Shown here in pieces: positions 24,699 through 33,566 of a stretch of DNA of 64,000 nucleotides. Below the pieces are notes generated by a model, which did not search any database, had not been told where the DNA came from, and saw only the letters and a list, made by a program, of their open reading frames with translations. Position 1 is the first letter of the stretch. The number at the start of each line of letters is the position of its first letter. This DNA is from Bryobacterales bacterium (GTDB lineage: Bacteria > Acidobacteriota > Terriglobia > Bryobacterales > Bryobacteraceae), in assembly GCA_003164035.1 (NCBI GenBank), contig PLRS01000073.1, forward strand, positions 61,479 to 125,478. Reading direction: 5' to 3'. Both the position numbers and the translations under genes were made by a program.

Positions 24699-25567
24699 CT
24701 GCCCCAGACCTGTCGCCTTTGGCGAATCACCTCTGGCAATCTACTCTCTGCATCGCTGTGGCGTGGCTGCTGACGTTGGCGCTCCGGAACAACCGCGCGG
24801 CGGCGCGCTATTGGGTTTGGCTGGCGGCATCGGTGAAATTCTTAATCCCGTTCTCGCCGAGACGCTGCTGGGTCTCATGATGGCCGCCTATGGCGTTTTC
24901 GCGGACGGCGTGACGGTCGGTACGAGGATCCCCGATATCACCGGCGGCCCCGGCTGGGTAAGGTCCGACCCCTAACGACGTTGCGGCGAAGGCCGAAGGC
25001 AATGCGCCGTTTCCCCGGATGGCCGGGCCGATGCTGCGGGCGCTTCTGGAAGATCGATTCAAACTGAGGGTCCATCGGGAACCCAAAGAAGTTCCGGTGT
25101 ATTTCCTGACTCTGGCAAAGAACGGACCTAAGCTGGAAGCAACCAAGGAAGGAAGCTGTGTCCCCATCGATGCGAACCACATACCGGCACCAATCGCGAC
25201 GCCCGGCCAGCCCCTCCCTAATTACTGCGGGCCGAGGTTTCAACTTAGAGGGCTAACCGCGACCCTGACGTCGCAAGGGGTCACGATGGAACAGTTTTCG
25301 GGCGTTCCTCTCTCCCGGATGGTGGGGCGCCCGGTTATCGATAAGACGGGACTCGCATCAGGGCGATATGACTTCCAGATCGACTTCGAGTACGCGCCAA
25401 GAAGCGGCCCTTCGAGCGATCCCGGCGCGCCCGAGCCACCGGCCGCCTCGGAGGCGCCGTCGATTTTTGAAGTTTTGCAGGCCAAGCTCGGGCTGAAGCT
25501 CGAGCCGGGCAAAGGCCCGGGCGAAACACTGGTGATCGATCACGTGGAGCGGCCCACCGAGAATTAG
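24695..25567 (+). pseudogene. Decayed M56 (BlaR1-like) - DUF3738/TIGR03435 fusion gene
   Basis: Three segments in two frames read as one broken gene. From GTG 24695 comes an M56 N-terminus, 'LANHLWQSTLCIAVAWLLTL' and 'NNRAAARYWVWLAASVKFLI', which ends at about 24845. In the +1 frame there follows the start of a DUF3738 (TIGR03435) domain, 'ETLLGLMMAAYGVF...RIPDITGGPGWVRSDP', ending at TAA 24973. A one-base shift later the frame resumes with 'NDVAAKAEGNAPFPRMAGPM', then 'LLEDRFKLRVHREPKEVPVYF' and the rest of DUF3738 to 25567. The whole zinc-protease core (HEXXH) is deleted. The last part alone (ATG 25019) could still be translated as 182 residues. Confidence 0.8.
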
Positions 25568-25701
25568 TCAGTCGGGGGCAGGCGCCCCGGGAGAAAATGG
25601 AGCGAGATCGGGAGTTCGGAGATTCGTCTCGGCGGTTCACGCGGTCCGGGGAAGCGTCGAGAGGGGCGTCCGGCCCACTGTTTGGGCTATCCTATACCAA
25701 T

Positions 25702-27357
25702 ATGAAAAAAGCACTTCTCCTGTTGGCAGTCTCCTGGATTCTTGTGGGCCAGACCGGCGCGGACAGCGTAGACACCGCGACCGTGGCGCGGATGCGCGCT
25801 GAAGAGATGGAACATTCCGAGATCATGCATACCCTGCACATGCTGACGGACCGGTACGGGCCGCGCGTGACCGGGACGCCCAATCACGAGGCGGCGGTGA
25901 AGTGGGTGATTGCCGAAACCACCCGGTGGGGGATGAAAAACGCGCACCAGGAAGCTTGGGACTTCGGCCGGGACGGATGGTCGAACGAACGCGCCAGCGG
26001 GTTCATCGTGGCGCCGGTGCATCAGAATCTGAAATTCGAAGTTCTGGCCTGGACGCCGTCGACTAAAGGCACGGTGACGGCTTCGGCGATCCGGATCGAT
26101 CCACCCCAGGGACCGCCGGTGGAGCCGAGCGCCGATGCGAATGCCGGACGCGGCGGGCGCGGTTTCGGGCCGACGCACCAGGGACCGACCAGGGAAGAAA
26201 TGGATGCGTGGATTGCGGCGACGAAGGACAAGGTGGGCGGCAAGATCGTGCTGGTGGGCAAGCAGACGGCGATTCCGGTCAGCTTCGAGGCGCCGCAGAA
26301 GCGCCGGCCGGACGACCTGGTGAAAGCGATGTACGATCCCGAGCACGGCGACGGCGGGCGGGGCGCATTCGGCGGGCGCGGGCGCGGCGGCCCGCAGGAT
26401 CCCAACCGGCTGACGGCCGCTCAAGTGAGCGACCGGGTCGACACCATGCTGCTCGAAGGCGGCGCCATCGCGCGGGTAAACGACGCGGCGCGGGCCGACG
26501 GCATCATCGTGGCGCAGCAGAACCGCTTTTACGACGTCGCCAAGTGTGTGCCCACGGTGATTGTGCGCAACGACGATTACGGGCGCATCGAACGCCTGCT
26601 GGCCGATGGCGACGATGTGAAACTCGAGTTCAACATCCTGAACCACACCTATCCGGACGGTAAGACCAGCTACAATGCCGTGGCCGAGATTCCGGGCACG
26701 GACAAGGCCGATGAAGTAGTCATGCTGGGCGGGCACCTGGATAGCTGGCACTCGGCCACGGGCGCTACCGACAACGGCATCGGTTCCTCGATCATGCTGG
26801 AGGCCGTGCGGCTGATTCAGACGCTGGAATTGAAGCCGCGGCGCACCATCCGGATCGCGCTGTGGTCGGGCGAAGAGGAGGGGTTGCTGGGGTCGCTGGC
26901 GTACGTGAAACAGCATTTCGGCACGGCCGAAGACCCCAAGCCGGAGTGGTCCAAACTGGATTGTTATTTCAATGTGGACACCGGCACCGGCCGGCTGCGC
27001 GGCGGCAGCGTTTTCGGACCCAGGGATGCGGCGGCGGTGCTGCGCCCGCTCTTCGCCCAGTTTGAAGATTGGGGGTTGTTCGGCGCCGCCAGCACCGCGA
27101 GCCGCCAGACCGGGGGCACCGACAGCACCTCGTTCAATAACGCCGGGTTGCCCGGGGTGGGCATGTCGCAGGACCCCATCGAATACAATACGCTGACGCA
27201 CCATACCAATCTCGACACCTACGAGAGGATCGTTCCCGACGATGTGAAGAAAGCGTCGGCGGAGATTGCGGCGGCAGTATGGTACGTGGCCAACCGGGGA
27301 GAGATGGTGCCGCGCTTCAGCAAGGCGGACATGCCGGCGCCGGTCGAGCCGCGGTAG
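25702..27357 (+). CDS. Secreted M28-family metallopeptidase
   Basis: 551 residues from ATG 25702 ('MKKALLLLAVSWILVGQTGA' signal peptide); earlier in-frame starts lack export features. The zinc-aminopeptidase ligands are seen in 'LGGHLDSWHSATGATDNGIG' (His and Asp), 'WSGEEEGLLGS' (Glu), 'FNVDTGTGRL' (Asp) and 'LTHHTNLDTYE' (His). Two Gly/Arg-rich low-complexity insertions, near residues 145-165 and 215-235, interrupt the PA-like region. It is likely a periplasmic di/aminopeptidase or glutamate-carboxypeptidase-type enzyme. Confidence 0.9.
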   Translation: MKKALLLLAVSWILVGQTGADSVDTATVARMRAEEMEHSEIMHTLHMLTDRYGPRVTGTPNHEAAVKWVIAETTRWGMKNAHQEAWDFGRDGWSNERASGFIVAPVHQNLKFEVLAWTPSTKGTVTASAIRIDPPQGPPVEPSADANAGRGGRGFGPTHQGPTREEMDAWIAATKDKVGGKIVLVGKQTAIPVSFEAPQKRRPDDLVKAMYDPEHGDGGRGAFGGRGRGGPQDPNRLTAAQVSDRVDTMLLEGGAIARVNDAARADGIIVAQQNRFYDVAKCVPTVIVRNDDYGRIERLLADGDDVKLEFNILNHTYPDGKTSYNAVAEIPGTDKADEVVMLGGHLDSWHSATGATDNGIGSSIMLEAVRLIQTLELKPRRTIRIALWSGEEEGLLGSLAYVKQHFGTAEDPKPEWSKLDCYFNVDTGTGRLRGGSVFGPRDAAAVLRPLFAQFEDWGLFGAASTASRQTGGTDSTSFNNAGLPGVGMSQDPIEYNTLTHHTNLDTYERIVPDDVKKASAEIAAAVWYVANRGEMVPRFSKADMPAPVEPR

Positions 27358-27380
27358 GCCGGCACGTCGGCGCCGAGAAG

Positions 27381-27415
27381 GTGGGACAGACTATCGTTGT
27401 TTGTGGTCTGTCGGG
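27381..27415. repeat. Palindromic repeat family A, copy A3
   Basis: Starts GTGGGACAGACTATCG and ends GTGGTCTGTCGGG. It matches the family A arms (GACAGACYA ... TGGTCTGTC) with minor changes. It forms an inverted pair with A4, 20 bases further on, downstream of the M28 gene. Confidence 0.78.
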
Positions 27416-27435
27416 CCTCGTCAGGTCGTAACAGC

Positions 27436-27470
27436 CTGACAGACGACAAAAAAACGATCGTCTGTCCCAC
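27436..27470. repeat. Palindromic repeat family A, copy A4
   Basis: Perfect 9-bp arms GACAGACGA and TCGTCTGTC enclose an A-rich loop, followed by CCCAC. It is the inverted partner of A3. The pair sits between the M28 peptidase stop and the glycosyltransferase-thioesterase start. Confidence 0.8.
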
Positions 27471-27507
27471 CGCCATGGCTCGATTACCATGAGGGTGGGG
27501 GCTCCTG

Positions 27508-29520
27508 TTGCGCATCCTGCTGGCACAGAATTCGCTCTATTTTCCGGCTCATGGCGGTGGGGACAAATCCAACCGGCTGCTGATGGAGGCGCTGGCGGCT
27601 CGCGGACACGTGTGCCGGGCGGTGGCGCGCATCGCGGGTTTCGGGGTGCGCCAGCGGGAGGCGTACCTGGCGGAACTGGCGGGGCGCGCGGTCGAAGCGC
27701 GAACGGCGGCCGGCGGGCTGGTGGAGTTCGAACGGCGCGGGGTCGAGGTGAGCGTGGTCACGGAGGGTAATTCGCGGGCGCATTTCGCCGGCGCGGCGGC
27801 CGCGTTTCATCCCGACGTGATTTTGACCTCGACCGACGACCCGGCGCAGCTTCTGCTGGGCGCGGCGCTGGACGATCCGGGGGCCCGCGTGGTGTACCTG
27901 GTGCGGGCCACGGTGGCTGTGCCGTTCGGCCCGGATTGCGCCTTTCCGAGCGAGGCCAAGTCGGCTCGCGTCCGCCAGGCGGACCGGGTGGTGTGCGTGA
28001 GCGAGTACGTGGCCGGCTACACGCGCCGGTACGGCGGCATGGACGCGGTACACGTGCCGATATCGCTGCTCGAATCGGAGGTTTGGCCCGACCTGGGTCG
28101 CTTCGACGGCGAGTTCGTCACGCTGGTGAATCCGTGCGCGGTGAAGGGAATCGCCATTCTGCTGGGGCTGGCGGATAGCATGCCGGAAACGGCGTTTGCG
28201 GCGGTGCCGACGTGGGGAACCACGCGGGAGGACCGGGCGGCGCTGGCGCGGCGGCCGAACATCGCGGTGCTCGATCCGGTGGACGACATCAACCGCCTGC
28301 TGGAACGCACGCGGGTATTGCTGGTGCCTTCGTTGTGGGCGGAGGCGCGGTCGCGGATGGTACTGGAAGCCATGGCGAGGGGGGTGCCGGTGATGGCCAG
28401 CGCGGTAGGCGGCCTGGAGGAAGCCAAACTGGGCGTTCCTTATTTGCTGCCGGTGACGCCCATCGAAAAATACGCGGCCGAGTTGGACGACCGGATGGTG
28501 CCGGTGGCGCAGGTTCCGCCGCAGGACATCGCGCCGTGGCGGGAGACACTGCGGCATTTATTAACGGACCAGGCGCATTGGAGCCGGATCGCGCGCGATT
28601 CGCGGGCGGCGGCTTTGGCCTATGCGGGCAGCATCAGCGTGGGGCCGTTTGAGAGGATCCTGGAGCAAGTGCTGGCGGAACCGAAGCGCGCGACCGGGAG
28701 CGTCCGCTCCACCACCACTGCCGCGGCGCTTTCGGTGGAGAAGCGGCAGTTGCTGGCGTTGCGGCTGCGCAGGCAGGCTCCGGCGGCGGCGTGGTTCCCG
28801 GGCATCGAGCGGGTGGACGGGCCGAGGCTGTTTTGTTTCCCGCACGCAGGGGGCGGCGCGTCGGGATTTGCGGCCTGGGCGAGCGGTTGGAGTGGGGCCA
28901 GGACGATCTGTCCGGTGCGGCTGCCGGGCAGGGAATCGCGGCAGATCGAAGCGCCTATCGGACGCATGCCGGCTCTGGTGACGGCGCTGGCCGATGCGCT
29001 GGCGGGCTATCTCGACCAGCCCTTCGGGTTTTTCGGCCACAGCATGGGCGCGGCGGTGGGTTTTGAATTGGCGCGGGAACTGCGCCGGCGGGGACTGACT
29101 CAACCACGAGTGCTGATCGCATCCGGGGCGCGGGCGCCGCAGTTCCGCCGCGGCCACGTGCCGCCGCCGGATCCGACCGACGAACAATTGCTGGCCGAGT
29201 TGGGCCGGCTGGAAGGCACGCCGCCCGGACTATGGGAAAACGGCGCGACGCGGGCTGTACTGTTGCCGGCGCTGCGGGCCGATACCGGCCTCTATCGCCG
29301 CTATGTCTATTCCGAGGAAGCGCCGCTCGACTGCGCCATTTGCGCCTACGGCGGCGCGGCCGACGCCAACGTCGGCGAGGCGCACCTTTCGGCATGGCGG
29401 GAGCAAACCACGGGGCCCTTCCGGCTGCGCCGCTTCGAGGGAGGACATTTCTATCTGCAGCCGCCGTCGGCGGAATTCCTGGCGGCGCTGGCCGAAGACT
29501 GGGAGGGGAACGGCAGGTAG
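27508..29520 (+). CDS. Fusion: GT-B glycosyltransferase + type II thioesterase
   Basis: 670 residues from TTG 27508. Residues 1 to about 395 form a family 1-like GT-B glycosyltransferase ('NSLYFPAHGGGDKSNRLL', 'VCVSEYVAGYTRRYG', 'VLLVPSLWAEARSRMVLEAM'). Residues about 435-668 form an alpha/beta-hydrolase type II thioesterase (GrsT-like): 'RLFCFPHAGGGASGF', 'VRLPGRESR', nucleophile Ser512 in 'FFGHSMGAAVG', 'SGARAPQ', and late His in 'FEGGHFYL'. The linker 'LSVEKRQLLALRLRRQAP' resembles the linker ahead of domains in nonribosomal peptide synthetases. No synthetase lies in the window, so the thioesterase partner is unknown. Confidence 0.87.
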   Translation: MRILLAQNSLYFPAHGGGDKSNRLLMEALAARGHVCRAVARIAGFGVRQREAYLAELAGRAVEARTAAGGLVEFERRGVEVSVVTEGNSRAHFAGAAAAFHPDVILTSTDDPAQLLLGAALDDPGARVVYLVRATVAVPFGPDCAFPSEAKSARVRQADRVVCVSEYVAGYTRRYGGMDAVHVPISLLESEVWPDLGRFDGEFVTLVNPCAVKGIAILLGLADSMPETAFAAVPTWGTTREDRAALARRPNIAVLDPVDDINRLLERTRVLLVPSLWAEARSRMVLEAMARGVPVMASAVGGLEEAKLGVPYLLPVTPIEKYAAELDDRMVPVAQVPPQDIAPWRETLRHLLTDQAHWSRIARDSRAAALAYAGSISVGPFERILEQVLAEPKRATGSVRSTTTAAALSVEKRQLLALRLRRQAPAAAWFPGIERVDGPRLFCFPHAGGGASGFAAWASGWSGARTICPVRLPGRESRQIEAPIGRMPALVTALADALAGYLDQPFGFFGHSMGAAVGFELARELRRRGLTQPRVLIASGARAPQFRRGHVPPPDPTDEQLLAELGRLEGTPPGLWENGATRAVLLPALRADTGLYRRYVYSEEAPLDCAICAYGGAADANVGEAHLSAWREQTTGPFRLRRFEGGHFYLQPPSAEFLAALAEDWEGNGR

Positions 29521-29595
29521 GGGGAATCTGAGCTCACTCAGTTCGCCCAAAGCGCAGTGACATTGGGTCGCACGGTGTCTTACCTCAGGAGAGGA

Positions 29596-30375
29596 TCATC
29601 GCTGCCGGTGGTCTGGCGCTCGGCCAAACTCAAGGAAATATTGATACGGGAGGAAGGTTTCTTTTCGCAGCAGGAGGAAGCCGGCTTGCTTGAATTCCGC
29701 TGTCAGCGCTTCGTCGTCGAGTTTCATTTCCGGCGGAGGTCCGATGGGAAGGGGGCGTTTGTAGAAGTCCACCACCACCACTCTGCCGCCAATTTTGAGC
29801 GCCGGGGTCATGCGACGGTAATAGGCAAGCCGGTCCTGGATATGATGCAGCACGTCGCAGAAGAAGATCAGGTCCACGGACGCGGGCGCGAGCAACGGAT
29901 CGTCGGGCTTCGAGACCAGCGCGATCAGATTGGGCGGGGCGCCTTTGGCCGCGATTTCGAGCAGCTTGGGATCGATATCGATGGCGAATACCTTTGCCGC
30001 GTGCATGGCAAAACGGCGCGCGAAGTAGCCGGTGCCCGCGCCGATATCGGCCACCACGTCGGTGGATTTCAACTGCAACGCCATCATGACTTCGTGCGGC
30101 TTTTGCCACTCGTCGCGGGCTGGGTCTTCGAGAACGCGGGCGTACTCCTCGGCGGATTGGGGCGGGTGGTGCTCCTGGTGCATGGTCTGTGCGTTGCCGG
30201 AGGGAGCCAACAGTGCCGCCAGAATCGAAAAGGCAAGCCAGAGACGTAGGGACGGCGCGGGCTGGGTCGACGGCTGCCGCTTCCCCAGGACGCAGAGGCG
30301 TCGGGTAGAGACTCGACGCGGCACGCGCAAGTTCGTGCGCCACGGAAGCTGGTAAGTGGGTAAGTCCATCTCCAT
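29596..30375 (-). CDS. Exported SAM-dependent methyltransferase (start uncertain)
   Basis: The body is a class I methyltransferase: 'VVADIGAGTGYFARRFA' (SAM loop), 'VFAIDIDPKLLE', 'DLIFFCDVLHHIQD', 'GGRVVVVDFYKRPLPIG' and 'KQAGFLLLRKETFLPYQYF'. A hydrophobic segment 'LWLAFSILAALLAPSGNAQT' precedes it and looks like a signal peptide, as is usual for relatives beginning 'SAEEYARVLEDPARDEWQ'. No ATG/GTG/TTG lies just before that segment. The available starts (ATG 30375, or TTG/GTG nearer 30330) fall in or beside a family D repeat. Starting at ATG 30183 would give a 195-residue cytoplasmic enzyme. Confidence 0.8.
   Translation of the reverse strand: MEMDLPTYQLPWRTNLRVPRRVSTRRLCVLGKRQPSTQPAPSLRLWLAFSILAALLAPSGNAQTMHQEHHPPQSAEEYARVLEDPARDEWQKPHEVMMALQLKSTDVVADIGAGTGYFARRFAMHAAKVFAIDIDPKLLEIAAKGAPPNLIALVSKPDDPLLAPASVDLIFFCDVLHHIQDRLAYYRRMTPALKIGGRVVVVDFYKRPLPIGPPPEMKLDDEALTAEFKQAGFLLLRKETFLPYQYFLEFGRAPDHRQR
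30303..30343. repeat. Family D repeat, partial copy
   Basis: Contains 'AGAGACTCGACGCGGCACGC' followed by 'GTTCGTGCGCCAC', matching the distal arm of the intact element at 24375-24419. It overlaps the 5' end of the methyltransferase frame. Confidence 0.65.
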
Positions 30376-30425
30376 GTTAGGTTACCAGAGCGTGTTACTA
30401 CCGCTTCTCCAATTCCGCGGCATTT

Positions 30426-30755
30426 TCATGAGGATCTGGTCCCGGTCAGCGATGAAACGGGCACCAGGGGAGCGGAGGGTGGATTGACGGCGTCTTTAAG
30501 CACCTTGAACACCCGTTCGTTGAGCGGCGACGATTTGACGAAGTCGGCATAGGCGCGCTCCAGATGCGCCCTGCAGAGGCCGCGCGCGGTATCGTCATCG
30601 GACTCCGCGAGCGCATCCTGGCGCAGGTATTGGCCCATTCTTTTGAGGATGTGCAAGCGCGCCACGTTCAACACGGCCGGATCGTAGGCGACGTTCAGCA
30701 GGTCGAAGAACTCTTCGGCTGCCGACAGGTTTTTCAACTGGTTCCATACGGTCAT
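30426..30755 (-). CDS. nifW: Nitrogenase-stabilising/protective protein NifW
   Basis: 109 residues from ATG 30755. 'LKNLSAAEEFFDLLNVAYDP', 'VLNVARLHILKRMGQYL', 'LCRAHLERAYADFVKSSPLN' and 'ERVFKV' are the NifW signature. NifW associates with the MoFe protein and aids its maturation or protection from oxygen. It is the third gene of the nifS-nifV-nifW transcript, 14 bases after nifV. Confidence 0.95.
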   Translation of the reverse strand: MTVWNQLKNLSAAEEFFDLLNVAYDPAVLNVARLHILKRMGQYLRQDALAESDDDTARGLCRAHLERAYADFVKSSPLNERVFKVLKDAVNPPSAPLVPVSSLTGTRSS

Positions 30756-30769
30756 TTCCGGCCCCTCTC

Positions 30770-31936
30770 TTATATCGAACGGCTCATCGATTCGCAGCGG
30801 CCCGCCACGCTGACGTTGGCGTAAAAATCCAGCAGTTCGTTGGTGCTTACGGTCCGCTTGGTTCTCGACGCGTGGTCGCGCACCTGCGCGAGGACTAACC
30901 GGGTGCGCTGCTCGTCGGCCGCCAGACCGAGGGTATGCAGGGCGTCGACTACCGCGGCCGTGCCGGAGTGCTTACCGAGCACGAACTGGCGCTGGCGCCC
31001 AAAACAACTGGGGGAGATGCCTTCATAAGTCCGGGGATCCTTCAATAGCCCATGTACATGAATGCCGGATTCGTGGGTAAACGCCGCACTGCCGACGATC
31101 GATTTGCCGGGAGGGATGGGCCGCCCGGCGGCAGCCGCGACCACATCGGCGAGGGCGGGCAGGCGCGCGAGATCGATGCCGGTCTTCAGGTCCGACAGAT
31201 GAGCCAGGCCGGCAACCACTTCTTCCAGGGCCGCATTGCCGGCACGCTCTCCCAGGCCGAGCACGCAGACGCTGGCATGAGTAGCCCCGCCATGCACGGC
31301 GGCCAGAGTGTTGGCGGTTGCCAGGCCGAGGTCGTCGTGGCCGTGGAACTCCAGTTCCATGTCGGTATCGGCCCACAAGCGGCGGAAGATGGCGTAAGTG
31401 CCGAATGGGTCGAGCACTCCCAGCGTGTCGGCAAATCGAAAGCGATGGGCGCCGGCTTCTTCAGCGGTCAGAATCACTTCGCGGACGAAATCCAGGTCGG
31501 CGCGGCTGGAATCTTCGCCGCCCACGGCGACCTGCAATCCGCAGCCGAGCGCGTAGGGCACAATCTTGCGGATGCGCTCGAGCACGTCGGCGCGGCCGGT
31601 ATTGAACTTGGCGCGAATCTGGCAATCGGAAACGGGGACCGACAGATTCACGCGAGTGAGACCGGTCCGGACGGAGGCATCGACATCGGACTTGGTCATG
31701 CGTCCCCAGGCGATGGGGACGGCGGTTCGCAGGGTCTGGCCGACGGCGGCGATGGATTCGATTTCCTGCTCGCCCATGGCCGGGATGCCGGCTTCAATTT
31801 CATCGACACCTGCCTGCTCGAGAGCCAGCGCGATCGCAAGCTTTTCCGCCGGGGTGAAGACTACGCCCGGAGTCTGCTCGCCATCGCGCAGCGTCGAATC
31901 GTTAATGAAGACGGGAAGAGGATTCGTGTTGAACAT
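30770..31936 (-). CDS. nifV: Homocitrate synthase NifV
   Basis: 388 residues from ATG 31936. It is a DRE-TIM metallolyase: 'FINDSTLRDGEQTPGVVF', 'GIPAMGEQEIESI', 'RVNLSVPVSDCQIRAKF', 'EFHGHDDLGLATANTLAAV' (metal His) and 'GLGERAGNAALEEVV'. It condenses acetyl-CoA and 2-oxoglutarate to homocitrate, the organic ligand of FeMo-co. The late 'GKHSGTAAV' is typical of NifV-type enzymes. Its place between nifS and nifW confirms the assignment over isopropylmalate synthase. Confidence 0.96.
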   Translation of the reverse strand: MFNTNPLPVFINDSTLRDGEQTPGVVFTPAEKLAIALALEQAGVDEIEAGIPAMGEQEIESIAAVGQTLRTAVPIAWGRMTKSDVDASVRTGLTRVNLSVPVSDCQIRAKFNTGRADVLERIRKIVPYALGCGLQVAVGGEDSSRADLDFVREVILTAEEAGAHRFRFADTLGVLDPFGTYAIFRRLWADTDMELEFHGHDDLGLATANTLAAVHGGATHASVCVLGLGERAGNAALEEVVAGLAHLSDLKTGIDLARLPALADVVAAAAGRPIPPGKSIVGSAAFTHESGIHVHGLLKDPRTYEGISPSCFGRQRQFVLGKHSGTAAVVDALHTLGLAADEQRTRLVLAQVRDHASRTKRTVSTNELLDFYANVSVAGRCESMSRSI

Positions 31937-31948
31937 GGTTTGGCCTCG

Positions 31949-33163
31949 TTACACGTAGCTCGATTTGAGTACCGGGTCCGCGACGTCGTCGCCGCTTCGC
32001 GGCGGTGAGAGGTTGCGCAGCTTTTCGATGATGGGCGGCATTGCCGCCAGCACGCGGTCGACATCCCCGGCGGTGTTTTCGCGTGAAAAGGAGAAGCGAA
32101 CGGCGCCGTGGGCCTCGGTATACGGAACCTTCATGGCGCGCAACACGTGCGAAGGTTCCATGGATCCCGCGGCGCAGGCGGATCCTGAGGAGGCGGCGAT
32201 GTTCCGCCTGTCCAGCAGGAGCAGGATGGCCTCCGACTCCAGAAATTTGAACGCGATATTGAGAGTATTTGGAACGCGGTTTTCCACGTCCCCGATTACG
32301 GTGGCGGCCGGGACGCGGGCCAGCAGCCCCTGTTGCAAACGGTCTCGCAGCGCGCCGATTCGGGGGAGTTCGTCGAGCGCCGCTGCCGCCAGTTCCGCCG
32401 CTTTGCCGAAGCCTGCAATAGCGGGGACATTCTCCGTACCGGCGCGGCGGCCACGCTCCTGGCGTCCGCCCCGTAGCAGGGGAGCGAGGCGCACTCCCTT
32501 GCGCACATAGAGCGCGCCGATGCCTTTGGGGCCGTGGAACTTGTGGGCGGAAAGCGAGGCCATGTCGATAGCCGTGTCCTGGAGATTCATAGCGAGTTTG
32601 CCGGCCGCCTGGACGGCGTCGGTATGGAAGAGCGCGCCGGCTTCATGCGCCATGGATGCCAATTGCGCGACCGGGAAAATGGTCCCGGTCTCGTTATTGG
32701 CCCACATCAAGGAGACTACGGCGGTTCGGCAGCCCAGAGCCTGGCGGTAGGCATGCATGTCGAGACGGCCGCGCAGATCGACGGGCAGATGGTGGACTTT
32801 CACGCCGCGGCGCTTCTGTAGAAACTCACAAAGCGCCAGCACCGCCGGATGCTCCACCATCGAGGTGACGACTTCGTCGCGGCCGGTTTGGGTTTCGAGG
32901 GCGGAAAGAATTGCGGTGTTGTCCGACTCGGTGCCACCCGAGGTAAAGACAATCTCGGAATCGAAGGATGCGCCAACCAGTTCCTGTACCTGGCGGCGCG
33001 CGGTCTTGACCGCATCGGCCGCCGGGCAGCCAAGCGAGTGCATGGAGGAAGCGTTGCCGAAATGCTCGCTGAAGAAGGGAAGCATGGCTGCGACGACTCG
33101 CGGATCGACGCGCGTGCTGGCGTTGTTATCGAGATAGACTGGCGTCGTTCGGTCCGGTTTCAA
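31949..33163 (-). CDS. nifS: Cysteine desulfurase NifS
   Basis: 404 residues from TTG 33163, preceded by 'AGGAGGAACGCGACT'. It is a class V PLP enzyme: 'VYLDNNASTRVDP', 'FTSGGTESDNTAI', 'MWANNETGTIFP', 'FHTDAVQAAGK', PLP lysine in 'SLSAHKFHGPKG' and active-site Cys in 'ASSGSACAAGSMEPSHVL'. It supplies sulfur for nitrogenase clusters. It is the first gene of the nifSVW operon, with a sigma-54 promoter about 100 bases upstream. No nifU scaffold is adjacent. Confidence 0.95.
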   Translation of the reverse strand: MKPDRTTPVYLDNNASTRVDPRVVAAMLPFFSEHFGNASSMHSLGCPAADAVKTARRQVQELVGASFDSEIVFTSGGTESDNTAILSALETQTGRDEVVTSMVEHPAVLALCEFLQKRRGVKVHHLPVDLRGRLDMHAYRQALGCRTAVVSLMWANNETGTIFPVAQLASMAHEAGALFHTDAVQAAGKLAMNLQDTAIDMASLSAHKFHGPKGIGALYVRKGVRLAPLLRGGRQERGRRAGTENVPAIAGFGKAAELAAAALDELPRIGALRDRLQQGLLARVPAATVIGDVENRVPNTLNIAFKFLESEAILLLLDRRNIAASSGSACAAGSMEPSHVLRAMKVPYTEAHGAVRFSFSRENTAGDVDRVLAAMPPIIEKLRNLSPPRSGDDVADPVLKSSYV

Positions 33164-33263
33164 AGTCGCGTTCCTCCTGGGTGAAGCTGTCAGCGGTCAG
33201 CGATCACGGCTGATTGCGAACGGGGACGACACCGGCGGCAGGGACGGCGACGCTATCTTGTTA

Positions 33264-33279
33264 TGCAACCCGAGTTCCA
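33264..33279 (-). promoter_or_regulatory. Sigma-54 promoter (-24/-12) of nifSVW
   Basis: On the minus strand the sequence is TGGAACTCGGGTTGCA, with GG and GC separated by exactly 10 bases and the strong TTGCA -12 box. The -24 box differs from TGGCAC by one base. It lies about 100 bases before the nifS start and 61 bases from a perfect NifA site. Confidence 0.8.
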
Positions 33280-33339
33280 TCCCGTAAGCGATTGACACAA
33301 GATAGATTACTGGATTCTTGATGGTTACAGGGCCAAGCT

Positions 33340-33355
33340 TGTCAGGTTTGCGACA
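33340..33355. promoter_or_regulatory. NifA upstream activator site (nifS/nifA spacer)
   Basis: TGTCAGGTTTGCGACA, an exact TGT-N10-ACA. It is flanked so that the dyad extends to CTTGTC...GACAAG. It is 61 bases upstream of the nifSVW -24/-12 element and about 210 bases before nifA, so it could also influence nifA. Confidence 0.8.
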
Positions 33356-33566
33356 AGTCGCATCCGCGCCAACCACCGGATTGGGGTCTTCGCAAAACGG
33401 GGTCGCCCGATTCTGTGTTATCCTGACAGTGACGCTGGCTTAATCGAACGTCGAAACAGTTTTTTGTTCGCCTTGAACTTCAGAGCGAACCCGACTTCCC
33501 CGTCCTGAGTCCTGTTCCCAGCCACACGGCGTTCGCGAAATGCGTCACGCAGAGGGGACCAGGATC

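Noticed and set aside
30426..33163. nifU or nifM within the nifSVW operon
   Set aside because: All coding space is taken by nifS, nifV and nifW, and no scaffold or prolyl-isomerase sequence was found in either strand here.
33414..33428. A second TGT...ACA pair upstream of nifA
   Set aside because: The spacing is nine bases, not ten, and no -24/-12 element follows at a suitable distance.
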